Shown here: positions 1 through 9,033 of the stretch, piece after piece
How positions within the stretch are numbered: position 1 is the first letter of the stretch
Layout: the number at the start of each line of letters is the position of its first letter
Source of the DNA: an uncultured Devosia sp.
GTDB taxonomy: Bacteria > Pseudomonadota > Alphaproteobacteria > Rhizobiales > Devosiaceae
Direction: 5' to 3'
NCBI RefSeq assembly: GCF_946479885.1
Contig: NZ_CAMLHM010000017.1
Coordinates: forward strand, 1-63,982
Length of the DNA: 63,982 nucleotides
Made by a program: the position numbers and the translations under genes
Notes under the pieces: model-generated
Seen by the model: the letters and a program-made list of their open reading frames with translations, nothing else
The model's database searches: none
What the model was told of the DNA's origin: nothing

Positions 1-501
<501 letters not shown>

Positions 502-631
502 TTCTCATTAATCTATGTCCGCATAGATTGTGATTTGATCGGTTAGAAATACACCAGACACCCCTCCTTGCATGGGAGAGGCGGTGTCCATACAGAACAA
601 AAACCAGAATTCACACCATATGTTTTTCGCT

Positions 632-750
632 GACCTTGTGGTTCTTGCGAGGAGCCCAAGACCCGATCCCATCCCGAACTCGACCGTCAAATTCCTCTGC
701 GCCAATGGTACTAAGTCTCAAGGCTTGGGAGAGTAGGTCGCTGCAAGGTC
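632..750 (+). rRNA. rrf: 5S ribosomal RNA
   Basis: A 119-nt segment whose ends pair as stem I (GACCTTG at 632-638 with CAAGGTC at 744-750). It carries the conserved 5S core CCCATCCCGAACTCG near 668-682 and the GCGCCAATGGTACT block near 700. It lies about 130 nt after the 23S end, as expected for the last gene of an rrn operon. No tRNA follows it. The ends may be off by one or two bases. Confidence 0.95.
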
Positions 751-794
751 TGCCAAAAACGTATGGTTCTCAAATACAATGTCGAATGAAATTC

Positions 795-826
795 AAAACC
801 CCTCACCGGAAACGGTGGGGGGTTTT
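795..826 (+). terminator. Rho-independent terminator of the rrn operon
   Basis: A 14-bp stem (AAAACCCCTCACCG pairing with CGGTGGGGGGTTTT) closes a GAAA tetraloop and ends in a T run, 45 nt after 5S. Confidence 0.9.
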
Positions 827-1004
827 GTCGTTTCCGGGCTCTGCGTGACTTCCTCGACCGCATGTGGTTGGCTGGTTTCGGGCTCCGCGGCCGTGGACGG
901 ATCGTCGATCTTCCCGGCCGGAACGGGGCCAGGCCGGCGGCTTGCCGGTTTTCCGGGCGATCGAGCGATGGCCAAACCATGTCTGCCTGGAAGCAGGGGG
1001 CGCT

Positions 1005-1787
1005 ATGTTGCGGTATTTGATAACGGGAGCAACCGGAGGCATGGGCGCTCCGCTCTGTCGGCGGCTTGCCGGAGCCGGGCATGGCCTTGTTCTGGCCGGT
1101 CGCAATCGGGTGGCCATGGATCAACTGATATCCGATCTCGGCGCCGCCGATCCGGGCCGCTTTCAAGCGCTCGAGGTCGACATGACCGACCGCAGCTCGG
1201 TAGCACACTTCGCAGTGGCCCTTGCAGGCCTCGACCACGCCATCGACGGCGCCGTGATCATGCCGCCGCAGCCGGCCCGCACCAATGAACCGCTCCCCGA
1301 GCCCGAGGCCTGGGACGCCCTCTTCGAGGGTAGCTTCATCGGCCCGCTCAGCGTGCTCAAGGCGGCGATCTCCCGCATGCGTCCGAACCCTGCCGAGGGG
1401 CGCCGGGCGAAGGTGGTGATTGTGTCAGGGATTTCCTCCGCCCAGGTTCTCGGCCACTACGCGACCGGCAACGTGCTGCGCACCGCCTGGCTTGCCGAGG
1501 CCAAGACCCTTGCTTTCGCGCTCGGACCGCAGGGCATCCATGTCAACACGGTCTCTTTCGGCGGCACGCTTACGCCCCACTATCTCGGCGTGCTCCAGGC
1601 GCGTGCCGATGCCGGTGGCATGTCCCTGCAGGACGTTCTGTCGGGGGACACCGAGAACGTACCGCTGCGCAAATATGGCACTCCAGAGGAAGCGGCTCGA
1701 ACGATCGAGATGCTCCTCTCGGACGTGTCGGACCACCTGACCGGCATCAATCTCCTGCAGGATGGCGGCTTCACCAGAGCGTACTGA
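1005..1787 (+). CDS. SDR family oxidoreductase, non-canonical active site
   Basis: A 260-residue short-chain dehydrogenase/reductase. The N-terminal TGATGGMG motif (residues 6-13) is the Rossmann dinucleotide-binding turn, and the C-terminal LLQDGGFT segment is typical of the family. I chose the ATG at 1005 because AGGGGG precedes it and the Rossmann strand starts directly after; an upstream frame extension has no family similarity. In the catalytic region the active-site Tyr is at residue 152, but the usual Lys four residues later is Asn (YATGN). This may be an altered or divergent SDR, so the substrate cannot be assigned. It stands alone between the rRNA operon and a convergent hydrolase gene. 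Confidence 0.85.
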   Translation: MLRYLITGATGGMGAPLCRRLAGAGHGLVLAGRNRVAMDQLISDLGAADPGRFQALEVDMTDRSSVAHFAVALAGLDHAIDGAVIMPPQPARTNEPLPEPEAWDALFEGSFIGPLSVLKAAISRMRPNPAEGRRAKVVIVSGISSAQVLGHYATGNVLRTAWLAEAKTLAFALGPQGIHVNTVSFGGTLTPHYLGVLQARADAGGMSLQDVLSGDTENVPLRKYGTPEEAARTIEMLLSDVSDHLTGINLLQDGGFTRAY

Positions 1788-1815
1788 TCGCCAATTGCGG
1801 CTTCGGTGACCACAG

Positions 1816-1829
1816 CATGCCGCGGCATG
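1816..1829. repeat. 14-bp perfect palindrome between convergent genes
   Basis: CATGCCGCGGCATG lies in the 145-bp gap between the SDR stop and the end of the convergent hydrolase gene. It could form a small hairpin acting on either transcript, but has no T run. No function is assigned. Confidence 0.4.
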
Positions 1830-1932
1830 GTGAGGTCGCCTGGATGCTGCCGGATGGTCAATTGCGTCCTTGCGGGGGGCATCCTCAGCGTGACGCCAGC
1901 GGTCGTGTGAGAGCGCGCATTCCGAGGCTGGC

Positions 1933-2733
1933 TTACGTTCCCGACAGGAAATCCAGCATTGCCGCATTGAACAATTCCGGCTGCTGCAAGGGCGCGAAAT
2001 GGGTGACGCCGGGCAGGGTCACCAGCCTGGCGCCCGGTATGGTGTCGGCCAGGTAGCGGGCATGGTCGGGTTTGATGAACTCGTCACCTTCGGCGTGAAG
2101 AATGGTGACCGGTACGCTGATGCGCGCAAGATCGGTCGCCGTGTAGTTGGGCTCTGTGCGCTGCATCTGGCCCACGGCTTCGACGAAGGCGTCGAAATGG
2201 TCGGGTGTTGCGGACAGCGCTGCATAGTCTTTCCGGTGGCGAGAAAAGCAACGATCAATCAGTGGCGTGGGCACAAAGGGCAGCGTTCCGCTCGGATCCA
2301 TGTTGCAGGCGAAGAACAGCACGCTCTCGACGCGCTCGGGATGCTGCGCGCCCAGGATCAGGGCTGTGCAGGCGCCGTCGCTCCAGCCGACAAGGGCGGC
2401 GCGGTCGATGTCGAGCATATCCATGACGGCAAGCACATCGCCGGCCATGAGCTCGTAGCTATAGGGCCTGGTATCCCGCGTGCTGCGACCGTGGCCGCGG
2501 CTGTCGATCAGGATGACGCGGTAGCCTGAGGCGACGAGGGCAGAGGCCTGGTGGCTCCAATTGCCGGAATGGCCGAGCCCGCCGTGCAGCAGGATGACCG
2601 GCTGGCCCCGCCCGATGCTGGCAAACCAGATGTCGGCGCCAGCATGCGCGACGTGTCCCGAGCGCTCGGGCGTGGGCAGCGGCGGCGTCCCGTCGCGTTC
2701 GAAAATGACAAGGTCGTCGTCATGCGGGTTCAT
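1933..2733 (-). CDS. Alpha/beta fold hydrolase
   Basis: A 266-residue alpha/beta hydrolase. The oxyanion-hole motif LLHGGLGHSGNW is near residue 50, the nucleophile elbow GWSDG near residue 115, an Asp in HAEGDEF near residue 220, and the catalytic His in GVTHFAP near the C-terminus. It resembles cytosolic 3-oxoadipate enol-lactonase or chloroperoxidase-like hydrolases, but the substrate is unknown. The ATG at 2733 was chosen because AAGGAGC sits just upstream. It is divergent from the MscS gene, with about 140 nt between the start codons. Confidence 0.88.
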   Translation of the reverse strand: MNPHDDDLVIFERDGTPPLPTPERSGHVAHAGADIWFASIGRGQPVILLHGGLGHSGNWSHQASALVASGYRVILIDSRGHGRSTRDTRPYSYELMAGDVLAVMDMLDIDRAALVGWSDGACTALILGAQHPERVESVLFFACNMDPSGTLPFVPTPLIDRCFSRHRKDYAALSATPDHFDAFVEAVGQMQRTEPNYTATDLARISVPVTILHAEGDEFIKPDHARYLADTIPGARLVTLPGVTHFAPLQQPELFNAAMLDFLSGT

Positions 2734-2872
2734 TTTGCGCTCCTTGGATGGGCGGAAAGCTGTCGGGACGATTGAACCTTCTTGTCGCCTCAGCGTATCC
2801 ACATTCAACAGGCAGGTAACATTGCCTCGTCTCGATCCGACTATTTCCGTCGAATTGCCTGGATACCCCCCA

Positions 2873-5035
2873 ATGCGCACCGTGTTCTTGTTGCTTCTGC
2901 TGCTGTTCTCGCCCGTCGCCGCGCTGGCGCAGGTTCCGGGTATCACGCCCGAGCCGGCGGCGGCTACCGCGACCAGCGACGCCGATCTCAACGAGCTGAT
3001 CCGCATCATCGAGAACGAGCAGACCCGCGCTGCGCTGATCGAGCGGCTGAAGCGAGCCGATGCCGAGGCCGATGTGCCCGCCGACGCGCCGCCCGATCTC
3101 AGCATCGTGCGCCAGCTGGCCGAGTATACGCGGGCGGCGGCCGAGGGGACGTCTGCCACGCTCAAGGCGCTTGGCCAGGTATTCGTCGATCTGCAGCAAG
3201 GGCTGAGCGGAACGCTGGATGGCGATCTCGACGCCCTGCGAGACGCTGCGGTTGGTGTCGTGCTGACGGCGGCGGGCCTGTTCGGCAGCTTCCTGGCCTT
3301 CCGCATCATCGTGCTGTGGGCGCAGGGGATCATCGCCCGGCGCGTTGCTGGACGGGGCTGGGTGTCGCGTATCCTTGGGGCCATGGCCTCGGCGCTGGTG
3401 GATCTCGGCTCGGTTCTCCTGGCCTGGGCCATCGGCAATGTGGTGGCCCTGCTGGTCGGGGCCACCGGCCGGATGGGCATCAACCAGTCGCTCCTGCTCA
3501 ACGCATTTCTGCTGGTCGAGCTCAGCAAGCTGACGATACGGTCGATCCTGGCGCCGCGGTTCGAGGCGCTGCGGCTGGTGCCGGTCGGCGACAGCAACGC
3601 TGCCTATTGGTATTTCTGGCTTGGCCGGGTCATTTCGCTGATCGGCTATACCTTCCTGTTCGTCGCGCCACTGCTTGCCGCCAACCTGTCGGTGGGCGCC
3701 GCGTCGGCGGCGCAGGTTTTGGTCATGGCGACGGCCGTCACCATCGGCATTGTCATCGTGCTGCAAAACAAGGACGATGTGCGCATCTGGCTGAGCGGGA
3801 TCGCCGAGCGGCGCGGCCATGACGGGACAGGCCAGCTGCTGGTGGTGCTGGGGCAATATTGGCATGTGGTGGCCATCGTCTACCTGATCACGCTGCTGGT
3901 GGTGTGGTTTGCCAATCCCGAGCAGGCGCTGCCGTTCATGCTGGGCGCGACGGTGCAGTCGGTCATCGCCATCCTGGTCGGTATCGTCATTGTCGGCTTC
4001 ATCTCGCGCTTTGTCAGCGCGGGCCTGCGGCTGCCCGAGGACGTCAAGGCGCGGCTTCCCTTGCTCGAGGCGCGACTACAGGCCTTCGTGCCGACCGTCA
4101 TGCAGGTGGTGCGCTGGGTGGTCATCGCGGGCGTGCTGGCTGCTATCGCCCAGGCCTGGGCCCTGTTCGATTTCGTCGGCTGGATCGGCAGCGCGGGTGG
4201 TCAGCAGGTGGCGGGCTCCGTGATCTCGGCCGCGCTCATCATCCTGGTCTGCATCGTGCTGCATGTGGTGGTGGCCAGCTGGGTCGAATACCGGCTCAAT
4301 ACCAGCATCGGCAAGACGCCGACGGCGCGCGAGAAAACGCTGCTGAACCTGTTCAAGAACGCCTTCACCATTGCCCTGGTGGTGTTCGGACTGATGCTGG
4401 CGCTGGCCCAGATCGGGGTCAATATCGCGCCGTTGCTGGCCGGCGCGGGGGTGATCGGCCTCGCCATCGGTTTTGGCGCGCAGAAGCTGGTGCAGGACAT
4501 CATCACCGGCATTTTCATCCAGTTCGAGAACATCATGAACGAGGGCGATGTGGTCGAGGCGGCCGGCCGCTCGGGCGTGGTGGAGAAGCTGACCATCCGT
4601 TCGGTGACCATCCGCGACATGAGCGGCACCGTGCACCTGATCCCGTTCTCGTCGGTCGACCAGGTCAGCAACATGGTGCGTGGCTTCTCGTTCTACGTGG
4701 CCGAGTTCGAAGTGGCGCGCGACAGCGACATCGAGGAGGTCAAGCAGACCATGCGCGACGCCTTCGCGCAGGTGATGGAAATCGCCGAGCATCGGGATGT
4801 CATTCTCGACGAACTCGACCTGCAGGGGCTGATCGCCATCACGCCGGCTTCGATGAGCCTGCGGGCCCGCATCAAGACGCTGGCCGGCAAGCAATGGGGG
4901 CCCGGGCGGCTCTATAGCGAGCTGGTGATGCGGCTGTTCGACGAGCGCGGCATCCAGACGCCGACACCGCGCGTCAGCTATGTGCCAGGCAAGAGCGGCA
5001 AGCTGCTGCCGGCGGCTGGAGAGGCGCCAGCCTGA
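2873..5035 (+). CDS. Large MscS-family mechanosensitive ion channel
   Basis: A 720-residue inner-membrane channel that would open under membrane tension to release solutes during hypo-osmotic shock. The start at 2873 gives a clean signal peptide (MRTVFLLLLLLF, cleavage near AALAQ). A periplasmic helical region covers residues 25-125, followed by about ten hydrophobic segments. The MscS core is near residues 500-640: the pore helix is the glycine/alanine-rich LLAGAGVIGLAIGFGAQKL, followed by the beta domain with the GDVVE and VHLIPFSSV motifs. Size and layout resemble the YbiO/YnaI-type large MscS proteins. It is monocistronic and followed by a transglycosylase gene on the same strand. Confidence 0.93.
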   Translation: MRTVFLLLLLLFSPVAALAQVPGITPEPAAATATSDADLNELIRIIENEQTRAALIERLKRADAEADVPADAPPDLSIVRQLAEYTRAAAEGTSATLKALGQVFVDLQQGLSGTLDGDLDALRDAAVGVVLTAAGLFGSFLAFRIIVLWAQGIIARRVAGRGWVSRILGAMASALVDLGSVLLAWAIGNVVALLVGATGRMGINQSLLLNAFLLVELSKLTIRSILAPRFEALRLVPVGDSNAAYWYFWLGRVISLIGYTFLFVAPLLAANLSVGAASAAQVLVMATAVTIGIVIVLQNKDDVRIWLSGIAERRGHDGTGQLLVVLGQYWHVVAIVYLITLLVVWFANPEQALPFMLGATVQSVIAILVGIVIVGFISRFVSAGLRLPEDVKARLPLLEARLQAFVPTVMQVVRWVVIAGVLAAIAQAWALFDFVGWIGSAGGQQVAGSVISAALIILVCIVLHVVVASWVEYRLNTSIGKTPTAREKTLLNLFKNAFTIALVVFGLMLALAQIGVNIAPLLAGAGVIGLAIGFGAQKLVQDIITGIFIQFENIMNEGDVVEAAGRSGVVEKLTIRSVTIRDMSGTVHLIPFSSVDQVSNMVRGFSFYVAEFEVARDSDIEEVKQTMRDAFAQVMEIAEHRDVILDELDLQGLIAITPASMSLRARIKTLAGKQWGPGRLYSELVMRLFDERGIQTPTPRVSYVPGKSGKLLPAAGEAPA

Positions 5036-5097
5036 CCGTTTCGTGATCGCTGGCGGGTCTTTGCCTTAAGTCGATCTTAATTTGGTGGGTTAAAATA

Positions 5098-5157
5098 GTG
5101 ATACGCGCCAGTTGCGGCACAGCCGGCGCGCCGTGACTTCTGTTTTTTGCGTATCAC
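5098..5157. repeat. 9-bp inverted repeat before the transglycosylase gene
   Basis: GTGATACGC at 5098-5106 and GCGTATCAC at 5149-5157 are exact reverse complements 42 nt apart. The right arm abuts the ribosome-binding region of the transglycosylase gene, so pairing could hide its start. The function is unknown. Confidence 0.4.
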
Positions 5158-5167
5158 GAGGCCCGTC

Positions 5168-6385
5168 ATGTTTACTTCCAGTGGCAGGACCATTGCCCGA
5201 CTGCGTCATCTCCTCGCGCTGGCCACCGCGGCCGCGCTGAGTTTTTCTGCGGTTGCGCCAAGCCTGGCCAACAGCGCCGATTTCGTGCGCGGGCTATGGC
5301 CGCAGGCCGAGGCGCGAGGTGTGAGTCGCGCCGCTTTCGAGGCGGCATTTTCGGGCTATAGCTACATTCCAAAGGTCATGGAGCTGACCCGCAAGCAGCC
5401 CGAATTCTCTCAGACGGTGCAGCAATATATCGACAAGCGGGTCACCGCAGCGCAGGCGCAGAAGGGCCAGGCCATGCGCGCGGAGTGGAGCCAGACGCTG
5501 ACCGGGTCGCAGCAGCGCTGGGGCGTGCAGCCCGAATTCGTGCTGGCCATCTGGGGCATGGAAACCAATTTCGGCGGCTTCATGGGCGGCGAGAACACCA
5601 TCCATGCCCTGGCGACGCTGACCGAGGGCGGCTATCGGCCCGACTTTTTCCGCGAGGAGCTGCTGACGGCGCTGCGCATCGTTTCGGATGGGCATGTAAG
5701 CGCCGGTAACATGACAGGCTCGTGGGCCGGCGCGATGGGCCACACCCAGTTCATGCCGTCGAGCTTCATGCGCTACGCGGTCGACTACAATGGTGACGGC
5801 CGCAAGGATATCTGGAACTCGGTGCAGGATGCGCTGGGTTCGACGGCCAACTATCTCAACAGCTTCGGCTGGCGGCCGGGCGAGACCTGGGGCTACGAGA
5901 TCAAGCTGCCCAGCGGCTTCAATTTTGCCGCGGCACGGCAATTGGAGCGGGCGCCGCTCAGCCAGTGGCAGGCCATGGGCATTCAGCGCGTATCGGGAAA
6001 GCCGTTTCCGCGACCCGGCGATGTGGCGCGGCTTTATACCCCCGCCGGCGCCAATGGCCCGGCTTTCCTGCTGCTGCCCAATTTCGAGGTCATCAAGCGC
6101 TATAACAATTCGGACAGCTACGCGCTGGCGGTGGGTCATCTGGCCGATCGCATCATCGGTGGCGGCAGCTTTGCGACGCCATGGCCGGCGGGCGATTATG
6201 CCCTGACCAAGGCGCAGCGCGCTGAGTTGCAGACCCTGCTGGCACGGGCCGGATATGACGTGGGTTCGCCCGATGGTGTCGTCGGGCCGAAGACGCGCGC
6301 CGCCGTGCTGGCCTACCAATCCCAGGCCGGCCTGCCGGCTGACGGATACATTTCTGGAAGACTGCTGGAAGCGCTCAAACGTTAA
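5168..6385 (+). CDS. Lytic murein transglycosylase, MltB type, with peptidoglycan-binding domain
   Basis: About 405 residues. It should cleave the MurNAc-GlcNAc bond of peptidoglycan in the periplasm, forming 1,6-anhydro products. An Arg-containing N-terminus and hydrophobic segment end near SLANS as a signal peptide. The catalytic Glu is in WGMETNFG (about residue 131), and GSWAGAMGHTQFMPSSF is the conserved SLT_2 substrate-groove motif. The last ~60 residues form a PG_binding_1 domain (DGVVGPKTRAAV). ATG 5168 was preferred over an upstream TTG at 5147 because ACGAGG precedes it. A paralogue with the same architecture lies at 55390-56592. Confidence 0.94.
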   Translation: MFTSSGRTIARLRHLLALATAAALSFSAVAPSLANSADFVRGLWPQAEARGVSRAAFEAAFSGYSYIPKVMELTRKQPEFSQTVQQYIDKRVTAAQAQKGQAMRAEWSQTLTGSQQRWGVQPEFVLAIWGMETNFGGFMGGENTIHALATLTEGGYRPDFFREELLTALRIVSDGHVSAGNMTGSWAGAMGHTQFMPSSFMRYAVDYNGDGRKDIWNSVQDALGSTANYLNSFGWRPGETWGYEIKLPSGFNFAAARQLERAPLSQWQAMGIQRVSGKPFPRPGDVARLYTPAGANGPAFLLLPNFEVIKRYNNSDSYALAVGHLADRIIGGGSFATPWPAGDYALTKAQRAELQTLLARAGYDVGSPDGVVGPKTRAAVLAYQSQAGLPADGYISGRLLEALKR

Positions 6386-6428
6386 CCTGTCGTTAACGGT
6401 TTGGGAGCAGTTTTATCGAGCTTAAGTA

Positions 6429-6470
6429 GAGGGCAGGCCAGTCTCCAACCATTGTGAGGCGCCTGCCCTC
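6429..6470. terminator. Possible hairpin terminator after the transglycosylase gene
   Basis: GAGGGCAGGC at 6429-6438 pairs exactly with GCCTGCCCTC at 6461-6470 across a 22-nt loop, 43 nt after the stop codon. There is no T tract, so it may be an RNA-stability hairpin rather than an intrinsic terminator. Confidence 0.4.
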
Positions 6471-6555
6471 GCCCATTCGGCGATGCCGAACCCGTCACAA
6501 AATCCCCTGCATTGGCCGCTATCAGGCGGCTCCATAACATTTATTGCCCGTGTCC

Positions 6556-7569
6556 ATGCCCAACTCCTTCCTGCCGTCCCGTCGCGCCGTCATTGCTGGC
6601 CTGCTTGCCAGCGTCGTCCTTCCCAGCGCTGCTGCCCATGCCGTGTCCATCATGGATCCGTTCAACCTGCCTGCGGCCATGGATGGCGGCACCGCCAAGG
6701 TGGTGGCGGACGCGGCCTATGGCGACGGACCGCGCCACAAGCTCGACGTCTATGCGCCCACCGAGATCGGCGCGCTCGCGCCGGTGGTCTTCTTCATCTA
6801 TGGCGGCGGCTGGAGCCGGGGTGAGAAGTACGAATACCAGTTTGTCGGCCAGGCGCTGGCCTCGCGCGGCTTTGTCGTGGTCATCGCCGATTACCGGCTT
6901 TACCCCGAAGTGGCCTATCCCGATTTTCTCTATGACAGCGCGGCGGCGCTCAGCTGGGTGCAGGACAATATCGCCACCTATGGCGGCGACCCCAACCGGC
7001 TGTTTCTCGCCGGGCATTCGGCCGGCGCCTATAACGCGGTCATGCTGGCGCTCGATCCGTCTTTCCTGCGCGAATTCGGCGTCACGATGCCGATCAACGG
7101 CGTGGCCGCACTGTCGGGACCGTTCGACTTCTACCCGTTCGAGTACAACGAGGTGCGCGACGTTTTCGGCAAGGCGCCCAATCCTGAAGGCACGCAGCCG
7201 ATTGCCCTGGTGACATCAGAAGCGCCGCCGATGTATCTGGCCACCGGCACGACCGATCCGATCGTGCGCATGCAGAATACCGAGCGGTTTGCGCAGAAGC
7301 TCAAGGACAATGGGGTGTGGGTGACCACGCGCTACTATGACGGGTTCGGCCATATGGAGCCGGTGCTGGCCATGGGCGCGCTGTGGCGCTGGCGCATGCC
7401 TGTGCTCGCCGACATGGTGGCGTTTTTCCAGATGTTCGGGGCGTTTCCGAGCGGGGTGCCCTATGTCGCCACGGTGCCCGATTTACCCGAGCAACTGCCC
7501 GACGCGGTGGCTCCGATGGACCAGATCGTCGAACAGATGAACGCGATGTTCCAGCCGATCGAGAATTAG
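6556..7569 (+). CDS. Exported alpha/beta hydrolase (esterase/lipase family)
   Basis: A 337-residue hydrolase of the BD-FAE/hormone-sensitive-lipase-like group. The N-terminus SRRAVIAGLLASVV resembles a twin-arginine signal, with cleavage near AAHA. The oxyanion motif is IYGGGW, the nucleophile motif GHSAG (Ser near residue 155), the acidic residue lies in TTDPIVR and the catalytic His in GFGHME. ATG 6556 starts the signal directly; a TTG four codons upstream is possible. Residues 45-290 are clearly paralogous to the cytoplasmic-looking hydrolase at 10500-11312 (shared DVYAP, ADYRL, GHSAGAYN and LSGPFDF/LSGPYDF blocks). The C-terminal 60 residues are extra. The substrate is unknown. Confidence 0.88.
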   Translation: MPNSFLPSRRAVIAGLLASVVLPSAAAHAVSIMDPFNLPAAMDGGTAKVVADAAYGDGPRHKLDVYAPTEIGALAPVVFFIYGGGWSRGEKYEYQFVGQALASRGFVVVIADYRLYPEVAYPDFLYDSAAALSWVQDNIATYGGDPNRLFLAGHSAGAYNAVMLALDPSFLREFGVTMPINGVAALSGPFDFYPFEYNEVRDVFGKAPNPEGTQPIALVTSEAPPMYLATGTTDPIVRMQNTERFAQKLKDNGVWVTTRYYDGFGHMEPVLAMGALWRWRMPVLADMVAFFQMFGAFPSGVPYVATVPDLPEQLPDAVAPMDQIVEQMNAMFQPIEN

Positions 7570-7710
7570 ATGCGCTGATCTTCAGGTGATGCCGGTCTGC
7601 GAGCGGCAATTTTCTGCGCTTCCGGTGCTCACGTACTGGTGTACGCTCCGCTCCGGTTCTCGAAAATCACCGCTCTCGACTCGGCCTGACCTGAAGCTCA
7701 GCACATCTAA
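7566..7710. repeat. 145-bp imperfect palindrome between stop and start codons
   Basis: The outer 22-bp arms (7566-7587 and 7689-7710) match at 20 of 22 positions as reverse complements. The symmetry continues inward with gaps to a perfect central hairpin, CGTAC-TGGT-GTACG, at 7632-7645. The centre of the outer arms (7638) coincides with that of the inner hairpin, so it is one element. It spans exactly from the stop codon of the esterase to the A of the next ATG. It resembles long palindromic intergenic repeats of Rhizobiales, but I saw no second copy here. Confidence 0.8.
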
Positions 7711-8318
7711 TGCCCAACCCTAACCATCTCCGATTCTCCGGCGCCGACGGCGCTACCCAGCGTGCCGCGCTCGAAGCGATCATCCGGGGCGAGCCGACGC
7801 TGATGCGCGTGCTCACCACGATCAGGGACCTGGACATTCCCGACGCCTGGCTGGTTTCGGGCGCGATCTACAATTGCGTGTGGAATAGCCTGACGGACCG
7901 GCCGACGCTGCATGGGGTCAACGATATCGACGTCATCTATTTCGATACTGATTTGACCTGGGAGGCGGAGGATCGGGTCATCAAGGCCATCGACCACGCA
8001 CTGGACGCCTTGCCCGTTCCGGTGCAGCCGCGAAACCAGGCGCGGGTGCATCTGTGGTTTGAACAGAAGTTCGGTTTTCCGTTCGCGCCGCTTGCATCGG
8101 CTCCCGAGAGCCTGTTGCGCTACGCCTCCAAGACCCACGCCGTGGCGGCGCGGCTGGATACCGATGGTGGCCTGACCATCGATGCGCCGTTCGGCCTCGA
8201 GGACATGTTCGCCTTTCGCGTCACGCCCAATCCAGTTGGCGATAACAGACTGACCCATGAGACCAAGGGGGCGCGGATCCGGTCGGTATGGCCGGAGGTG
8301 ACGGTCGTACCCTGGTAA
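7710..8318 (+). CDS. Nucleotidyltransferase-fold protein (DUF925 family)
   Basis: A 202-residue protein that I recognise as the DUF925 group. Conserved blocks are WLVSGAIYNCVWN (residues 49-61), GVNDIDVIYFD (near residue 70, the Asp-x-Asp pair expected of a nucleotidyltransferase fold) and RNQARVHLWFEQKFG. No substrate is established for this family. The ATG at 7710 is the last base of the 145-bp palindrome upstream, and no Shine-Dalgarno sequence is evident. Translation may therefore depend on that structure or be leaderless. It ends three bases before the convergent VOC gene. Confidence 0.88.
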   Translation: MPNPNHLRFSGADGATQRAALEAIIRGEPTLMRVLTTIRDLDIPDAWLVSGAIYNCVWNSLTDRPTLHGVNDIDVIYFDTDLTWEAEDRVIKAIDHALDALPVPVQPRNQARVHLWFEQKFGFPFAPLASAPESLLRYASKTHAVAARLDTDGGLTIDAPFGLEDMFAFRVTPNPVGDNRLTHETKGARIRSVWPEVTVVPW

Positions 8319-8321
8319 GTC

Positions 8322-8732
8322 CTACGCCGGATCGACCCTGACCGAGTCGGCCGAGCGGCGGACCGGGCCGTGGAAGACGGCCTCGATATTGTTGCCATCA
8401 GGATCCAGCACAAAGGCGCCATAGTAGCCCGGGTGGTAATGACGTTCGCCCGGCTTGCCATTGTCGGATCCGCCGGCCGTCAGGGCGGCCTTGTAGAAGG
8501 CGTCGACCATGTCCCGATCCTTGGCCTGGAAGGCCAGGTGGATGTGGGTCGGGATGGTCTTTGCATCAGCCGCGTCGACGAACAGCTCGTCGACCTGGAA
8601 CCAGCCCTGGCCCTGCTGTTCGATGCGGATGCCGAGAGCCGCCAGCACCTTTTCGTAGAAGTAGCGCGTGGTGCTGAAGTTCCGCGCCCGCAGATGGACG
8701 TGGTCGATAAGGCGGCCAGTGTGCCAGGTCAT
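8322..8732 (-). CDS. VOC family protein (glyoxalase/bleomycin-resistance fold)
   Basis: A 136-residue vicinal-oxygen-chelate protein. Beta-alpha-beta-beta-beta modules are marked by LIDHVHLRARNFSTT at the N-terminus and by YGAFVLDPDGNNIEAVFH at the C-terminus. Likely metal ligands are His in DHVHL, His in THIHLAF and Glu in NNIEAV. Such proteins may be dioxygenases, isomerases or resistance proteins, so no reaction is assigned. It converges on the DUF925 gene with a three-base gap. Confidence 0.88.
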   Translation of the reverse strand: MTWHTGRLIDHVHLRARNFSTTRYFYEKVLAALGIRIEQQGQGWFQVDELFVDAADAKTIPTHIHLAFQAKDRDMVDAFYKAALTAGGSDNGKPGERHYHPGYYGAFVLDPDGNNIEAVFHGPVRRSADSVRVDPA

Positions 8733-9033
8733 GCTGTCGCGTAGCGCCGCAGCGCCTCCCTTGATTGGCCGGCGCGCCCATAGTAGGAAGCGCGCGCTAG
8801 CCGAAAAGCAAAGCCGGTATGGTAAGTCCGGTGTCTACCGATCCCTCATAGGGATCTGTCCCGCGTCGTAGACGCGAAGGACCCACGGCAAGTTCGTCCT
8901 GGAATGTTTCCGGGATGGTCTTGCTTGTCGAGGTCCCGATGTACCGCTCTTCCATTGGTGAAAAACGTGCGCGCGCGCCGCCTGGGCGCTCTTGCGCCTG
9001 CCATCACACCAGAAAACTCAACCGAGACACAAC
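8733..9033. other. 301-bp gap between divergent VOC genes, with two small hairpins
   Basis: No convincing coding frame is present. Two adjacent perfect hairpins are visible: GATCCCT-CAT-AGGGATC at 8840-8856 and CGCGTC-GTA-GACGCG at 8862-8876. A (GC)n-like run, GTGCGCGCGCGCC, lies near 8967. The gap must hold the promoters of both VOC genes, but I cannot point to clear -35/-10 boxes. Confidence 0.4.

Noticed and set aside
2720..3865. Open frame antisense to the MscS gene
   Set aside because: Only a shadow of the sense coding sequence; no motifs or ribosome-binding site.
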